Source of the DNA: Blastomyces gilchristii SLH14081
Lineage: Eukaryota > Ascomycota > Eurotiomycetes > Onygenales > Ajellomycetaceae
Assembly: GCF_000003855.2 (NCBI RefSeq)
Contig: NW_003101675.1
Span: 2,239,420 to 2,303,419, forward strand
Length of the DNA stretch: 64,000 nucleotides
Direction: 5' to 3'
Part shown: one piece after another, positions 58,901-64,000 of the stretch
How positions within the stretch are numbered: the first letter of the stretch is position 1
Layout of the letters: every line of letters starts with the position of its first letter
The notes under the pieces: model-generated
What the model saw: only the letters and a program-made list of their open reading frames with translations
The model's database searches: none
What the model was told of the DNA's origin: nothing
Made by a program: the position numbers and the translations under genes

Positions 58901-60825
58901 AGATCTTTATTCTTCTTCTTTACAAACATCACAGAGGCTTCTGCAGAGGCCTGTGAAGATCAGATGAAGTCATTCTTCAGATTCTTCTCTACATAGGTCT
59001 GCAAGACCTCTGTCTTGTGATGAGAGAGCTTATAGATTAATTCTCAGAAGAGTTTCTGCTCTTCTATTAAATCTATTATTAGATTCTTCTTACAGTGAGA
59101 AGAAAGCTCAGCTGTCTTAGCTGAGCTGAACATCTCTGCAAGATCTCAGTATTTCTCTAATATCTGAAGCTCAGTTTTCATAACTGTGAGATTCTCAGAC
59201 ACTCACAAAGTCATTATATAGATGAGCTTGTCTTCTCTAATTAACTCTGCAGTATCAACTGCTTCTACCTCTGTGAGTGAGTCTGTCAACACTGATCAGA
59301 AGTATAAACCTGACTTGCAGACAGCTATATGTGAATTGTGTCTTTGAAGTCATACAAGTCTTAAATACATGTCATCTGTGATGTCTGTGATAATCACAGT
59401 TTCTGCAAATCTTCTCTAGATTTCAGAGAGATCTTGCAATTCAAAGATAATTCTTGTAAGTTTCTCAGCTCTCAGATCTGAGTTCTCACATTCTGCTTAT
59501 TGCAAGAGCAGGTTCCCAGTCTTCATCTTTCAGTTCATTCACTCTGTGAGCTTTAGAGACATCACAGTGACCTGGGATTCTGAGTTCATCAATGCTTTTC
59601 ATACTTGTGAGGCAGCAGCACTGCAGCATAGTCTCTTTTCATGAGTAAGCATTTTCATTGAGAGAGTAACAGATTCAGGTGTCAGCTTCAAGATTCTTAA
59701 GAAGGCTGTTACTGACTCTGTTCATGACTCTTCAAATTCCTATTTTAATTTGTCTGAACAGTTTACACAGAGATGTTCTAATTTAGAATAGATGAAGCAG
59801 AGTTTCTTTTTCTTGATCTCTCTGTTGTGTACTCTGTTTACAGAAGCTTGTAAAGCTCTCTCTCTCTACTCAGCAGTCAGATATGAATCTCTCTGTATCT
59901 TGTCATCTTTTTCTGACAAATCTGTTCTCTGTTGTTCTGGCTCTTACAGAGCTGGTCAATGATCTGCTCTTCACAGGTCTGTGACTCTCACAGTGATTCA
60001 TAAGTGATGAATGAGAGTCATCAGTTTCTCCAGAGTCAAGAGCTTAGAGCCTTGCTCAATGAGCTTGTTCTGCATGTCTTTATTCAGCTTCTTCATGAAT
60101 ATCATTATTCAGGTCTTGTTTCAGAGCTCTGTTTTCACAGACTTCAATTCATATCATAATTTCATGAAGTACTGTGAGTAGTCTTCATCAGATTCCTCAT
60201 CTCTTTTTCTAATGTTAATGATTACAGCTCAGGTGTTCTCTGTCTGACTTATGAAGTCTCTCAACTTGTTCTCTAGATAGGTCTTGAGAACAGATCATCA
60301 GAATCTCTCATAATCATTCTCTAGATAATTCAGCCAGTTCTTGACTTCAGTGTAATAGAGGTCTGTCATTGCATAGATGACAGCTTCTTCATCTTTCATA
60401 TCACATAGTCAGACTTGTAAGTCAATTTCAAATGCAAACTCATAAAAGCTTTTATAGATTGTGATTTGATAGATGGCCTTAAGTGATCACAGCTTGAGAA
60501 AGTTTCTTTTTAGTTCACAGATGTCTCTGAAGATCATGTCTAGAGACTCAGTTCAAGAGTGTTTGCAGACAGTAAGCATTTCTTGTAGAAAAATAGCTTG
60601 ATTCTGTGAGAGATGCTCAAGGATGTTCTTCACTGAGATTGATTTATTCATGGGTTTGAAGAGTTCCTCTGTCACAGATGCAGAGAATAATGTTCTGTGA
60701 GTGATTGATAAGTTCTCTGAGACTTCTTTCATGAGAGTTATTCATGATTCAGGTGGCTGCTCCTGAATGCCTGCAGTAGAGTTCACAGAGATTGAAGCAT
60801 ACAAGTTTCTAGTTCTTTCAGTCAT
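55960..60825 (-). pseudogene. Mutated gag-pol of the chromovirus
   Basis: From the gag ATG at 60825 leftward: capsid-like helices to about 60000; CFIYSKLEHLCVNC near 59760-59800 (CCHC knuckle with one Cys as Tyr and Gly as Ser/Glu); protease near 59570 with the DSG triad read as NSE; RT about 58400-59000 with DLTNAPAAFQSFINK and YLND in place of YLDD; RNase H about 57950-58200; an integrase zinc region about 57100-57260 and core about 56600-57050 with VNHFIKM where VDRFSKM is typical; chromodomain about 55960-56160 with EREYQIKEIIDS, FKVQ and QEYSD, its Trp codons read as stops. The changes are those expected from C:G to T:A mutation on both strands. Confidence 0.88.
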
Positions 60826-60844
60826 AACAGGCAATTGCTGACTG

Positions 60845-60856
60845 ACTGAGCTTGAA
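60845..60856 (-). other. Candidate self-priming primer-binding site
   Basis: Beside the 5' LTR (one base inside it). The 12 bases ACTGAGCTTGAA (plus strand) correspond in 11 of 12 positions to ACTCAGCTTGAA, found in the LTR itself on the minus strand at 60990-60979, about 30-35 bases after a TATATA box, where transcription would start. This is the arrangement of Tf1/sushi-type self-priming elements. No tRNA-type TGG primer site was seen. Confidence 0.6.
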
Positions 60857-60857
60857 A

Positions 60858-61113
60858 TGTAAGAATAAGTGCTCACAGTGATTATTCAGGTGTTTGCAGC
60901 TTGACATGATATGTACTGTTAACTACTAGAAGTGTTCATAGTAGAAAGATAAATGTAGAGATTAAGTGTATAATAGCATTCAAGCTGAGTTATGAATAGT
61001 ATTCGCGAACTCCAGTCTATATAGTTGTGTGTAGCCAAGGGCCGCTAGCCCTATTGGTTACATGAGAGATAGGAATAGGGGTAAAGAATCCGCGAGGAGC
61101 GGGATTTCTTACA
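60858..61113 (-). repeat. 5' LTR (right copy), 256 bp
   Basis: Begins TGTAAGAA and ends TTCTTACA on the plus strand. It keeps more CpG sites near its right end (for example CCGCGAGGAGCGGG) than the left copy. On the minus strand a TATATA box and candidate start lie in its middle. Confidence 0.95.
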
Positions 61114-61118
61114 GTTAC
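61114..61118 (+). repeat. Target site duplication GTTAC (right)
   Basis: Directly follows the right LTR and equals the five bases before the left LTR. Confidence 0.93.
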
Positions 61119-64000
61119 TTTGCAGACTGTATTAAGTAGAATCTTCAGATTGTGTGTTATAGTCAGTATTAATAAATCAGTAAGATGAAGATTCTTCTGA
61201 AAGATGATATCTTTTAATATATATAAACATCTGTTGAAGAGATTCATCAATCTATAATTAATAAAATCATTATAACTTACAAAAATCAACTCTTTGAAAC
61301 AGAAAGTCATCTTATTGATGAGCTTGAGAACTATCTTTAAGAATGCTTTGCAATCTCATCAGTGAATGCTATATGCAGAGAGTAGAGCTTTAAGTCAGAT
61401 CTTATACAGTGTAATTAGCTTTGTATTATCAGAGTCTTTATACAATATTATTGAGATTGATATAAGATTAAACAGCTCTGTGACTGTAATAACTGTCTTA
61501 TCTCACATCTTTTTCAGAGCTGAAGAGTCTATTAATAGTGATTGAGACTTCTCAATAATTAAACTAATCAATTATTCAGATACTTCATCTTACTGTGAAG
61601 TATAAAGAGAAGTCAGCTCTCATTTTATATCTTCACTGAGTATATATGTTATAACTGCATTTGAATTCAATTCTTCATAATCTGAGTGAATGATTGCAAT
61701 GTCACATTCTAGCAGATTCTTAATAAATTGATTAAAGATCTGTAGATATCTCAACATCTTATTCTTACATTTTAATAGAAATATTCATCTCATACAGATG
61801 ATATCATCTGTTATCATCATTATAAGCTTCTTATCAGTGTAAGATGATATATTATTCTCAGTTTCAAGAGTCTCATCATCACTGAATATATTCACTCAAA
61901 TTATCAAGATCTTGCAGATGATATAATATGATGTGAAATTCTTGTAGAAAGTGTATTTCTGTTTAGTCTTAATATATATAATACAGAATGATAATTTCTT
62001 TAGACTGATAATAACAATATTAAATTACAGGTCTCTGATCATTTTTAATATACTATTTTCACTGATATAATTAAGTTGATAATATCACTCATCTATTAAA
62101 AGCTGTTTCAGAAGAACTGCAGATAATTAAGATAAAAATAAGATAATAAAGAAATCAGTATCTGAATTCTTAGAGTTAATTAACTGTTCAATCTTCTCAT
62201 AGCTGAAAGATCTCAAAGACTCTGCATTTAAATTATAATCTATTGAGATTGTCTTTGATTTCAGAACAGTCACATATGTCACTGCTTTATATATTGAGTC
62301 ATTTATTATCTTATGAAATGTCAGTGAGCTGTCAGATAGAATGTAAACATTATTATAAGACAGATTAATGTAGAAGATATCACTGTTAATAGATAATAGA
62401 AACTCAAAGTAGTTCTCAGTATTAACTTACATATCACAGTAAATATAGCTCTGATGTTTTATAAGCTCAGTAAAGATCAGATTTGTGAATAGTTCTGATA
62501 TATAGTATACATGATTGAATTCTATCAATCTTTCACTCACTGAGATAAATACAGTGCTGATACTCTGAATCTTTATAATAATCTTGTTAGTCACTTGAAC
62601 TGTTGAATCATTGATTACTATAAGTTTCAAAAATTGTAATCTATCACTCACTATATGACATTCAGTGCTACTATTCTATATAGTGAGAGAATTCTTATGA
62701 GGTTTTATAAAACAGACTGATACATTGATAATCTCTATAAGATTTATCATCTGATAGATCTCTGATTTATCTGTAATAAATAGTTGAGTTTTATTCTCAC
62801 TATTATTCTTTTTCTTCTTTTCTTTGAATTTCTTTATTCTTTCAGTATTATTTATTCTTCAATTATTCAGAGCACTGTCTGAATTGATCAATTAACAGAT
62901 ATTAAAGTAAGATCTCTCATATTCAGAATATATAGATGAATTTTCTGATCTCTGATAATTTCAGAAGCCTTCTTATATACTATTACAATCACATTCAGTA
63001 TAGTCTTCACAGACTGAATTTGATATATTATTACTAATAGTCAGTGTGACTGTTATAGCTGTTATAACTGTTATAGCTGTTATAACTGAGTTAACTGCAG
63101 AATCTATATTCTGCAGATTCTTTTTATCTTTTGAAGAATTAAGTTATAAACAGATTTTCTTCATGAGAAGATCAATATTCAATATCACAGCTGTGAATTT
63201 GAAATTCTGTATTTTTTCTATCTTCTTCTGAATGTAATTTCTTCAATTATTAAGTAGAACTGAGTAGAAGATATTAAATATTTATATATCTGAGAGAGAA
63301 GTATTCAACATCTTTAATTTTATAATAATAAACTGAAACTTATTAAAGAATGTGTATAGATTGATAATCTGTGTATTATTAAAAGACATGAATTCTAGAA
63401 CTGTCTTACAGTGTAACTGTGTTTTAAGAACAGAGTATTTCTATTCAATTGCATTTCATAGAGTATAAGTAATCTGATTTTCATCATACTTGAAGAAATG
63501 TGATCTGACATCTACACTTAAGAAGTTTGAGATGAATGTATAGAGTCATCAGTTTCTAGTATCTCAGAATAATACTTATTTATTATCTCTTTGTAAAGAG
63601 TTCTGAGTCTGTTATTTCTCAATTATATATCAGCACTGTGTATTAATCAGTTTTGATTTCATAAAGATGCTTTATGTGATGTAATTAAATGTATCAGTTA
63701 GACTGTTTAATCTCACAGTATTCTTGATATCTTTCTTAAATTGAGAGATTGTCTTGTCAATATGACTATTCAGTTTATAAAGATTGAATTTCAATCTTTT
63801 ATTAAGATTAGAATTTCATGTAGCTGTTGATGTAATGACAGAATAATTATTAATATTCTGTGATTAATTTATAGAGAATCTCTGTTGACAGAGTTTTTTC
63901 AGTTATAGTTCAAGTTCTAGAACTCTTTACTTTCTCTTATTCATCTCAAGTATTATCTTAAGATGCTTTATCTGTTGATTTGATATTGTCTTGTCTGAAT
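61119..64000 (-). mobile_element. Ty1/copia relic, 5' part (gag, protease, integrase)
   Basis: Minus-strand translation shows the upstream half of the copia element split by the chromovirus. Near 62640-62690 the peptide NSSTECHIVSDRLQF corresponds to the copia protease DSGA-x-xH block with Asp read as Asn and Gly as Ser, preceded by a stop where Trp is usual. Near 62430-62560 HVYYISELFTNLIF matches the pre-integrase block (VLYVPxLxxNLIS). Near 61140-61310 FVSYNDFINYRLMN fits the end of integrase (VGY...YRxW). Farther right lies a gag-like, Lys/Asn/Ile-rich region. CpG is nearly absent and stops are frequent. The 5' LTR is outside the window. Confidence 0.78.

Larger units (their letters stand above)
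53871..61113 (-). mobile_element. Ty3/gypsy chromovirus relic, 7,243 bp, complete structure
   Basis: Seen: two 256-bp LTRs with TGTAAGAA...TTCTTACA ends, flanked by GTTAC; a polypurine tract beside the left (3') LTR; a primer site beside the right (5') LTR; and, reading leftward on the minus strand, gag, CCHC-like knuckle, protease, reverse transcriptase, RNase H, integrase and a C-terminal chromodomain. Domain order and chromodomain place it in the chromovirus branch of Ty3/gypsy. The insertion lies in the region after the integrase of a copia element, and the copia frame resumes on the other side. Numerous stops and replaced catalytic residues show it cannot act on its own. About 1.8 kb between chromodomain and 3' LTR is unexplained. 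Confidence 0.93.

Noticed and set aside
1..64000. CRISPR arrays, rRNA, tRNA, insertion sequences, biosynthetic cluster
   Set aside because: No regularly spaced repeats, no rRNA blocks and no convincing tRNA arms were seen by eye; a tRNA scan would be decisive. Gene content does not form a metabolite cluster.

Overview
The window reads as nuclear DNA of a filamentous ascomycete, most likely a eurotiomycete and probably an onygenalean (dimorphic-type) fungus. The evidence is short GT-AG introns (55-195 bp) with good branch sites, a fungal gene set (Zn2Cys6 regulator, Mkk-type MAPKK, GPI wall protein, fungal protoglobin, Sec39, Scs3/FIT), long gene-poor spacers, and a CpG-poor, transition-mutated retrotransposon block. 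Order or genus is inference; no database was searched. A 100-N run at 29529-29628 marks an assembly gap. Layout: 2.1-31.8 kb is gene-rich. It holds a Zn2Cys6 regulator (-), an Scs3/FIT2-like ER lipid protein (+), a divergent pair made of an unrecognised 368-aa protein (-) and an erythromycin-esterase-family protein (+), a 600-aa basic phospho-site-rich protein (+), MOT1 (-, 1919 aa), complex I subunit NDUFS5 (-) divergent from SEC39 (+), an epoxide hydrolase with a one-base frameshift (+), and a cell-wall-integrity MAPKK (-). From 31.8 to 51.7 kb genes are sparse: a single-exon protoglobin, a GPI-anchored Pro/Thr/Ser protein and an orphan 241-aa protein sit in 3-6 kb spacers full of homopolymers, microsatellites and a recurrent TACGGAGTA motif. 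From about 51.9 kb to the right edge the sequence is retrotransposon. A degraded Ty1/copia element (minus strand) is split by a structurally complete 7,243-bp Ty3/gypsy chromovirus (53871-61113, minus strand). The inner element has 256-bp LTRs, a GTTAC target duplication, a polypurine tract, a primer site that matches its own LTR (self-priming type), gag, protease, RT, RNase H, integrase and chromodomain. Its LTRs differ only by C:G to T:A type transitions, about 21 by hand alignment, and its catalytic Asp codons are changed the same way, so it is a mutated relic. The chromosomal genes serve housekeeping (transcription, respiration, ER-Golgi transport, lipid storage) and environmental roles (wall stress signalling, gas/redox sensing, detoxification); I see no biosynthetic cluster. 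Exon limits below were worked out by eye from splice signals, reading phase and family resemblance.
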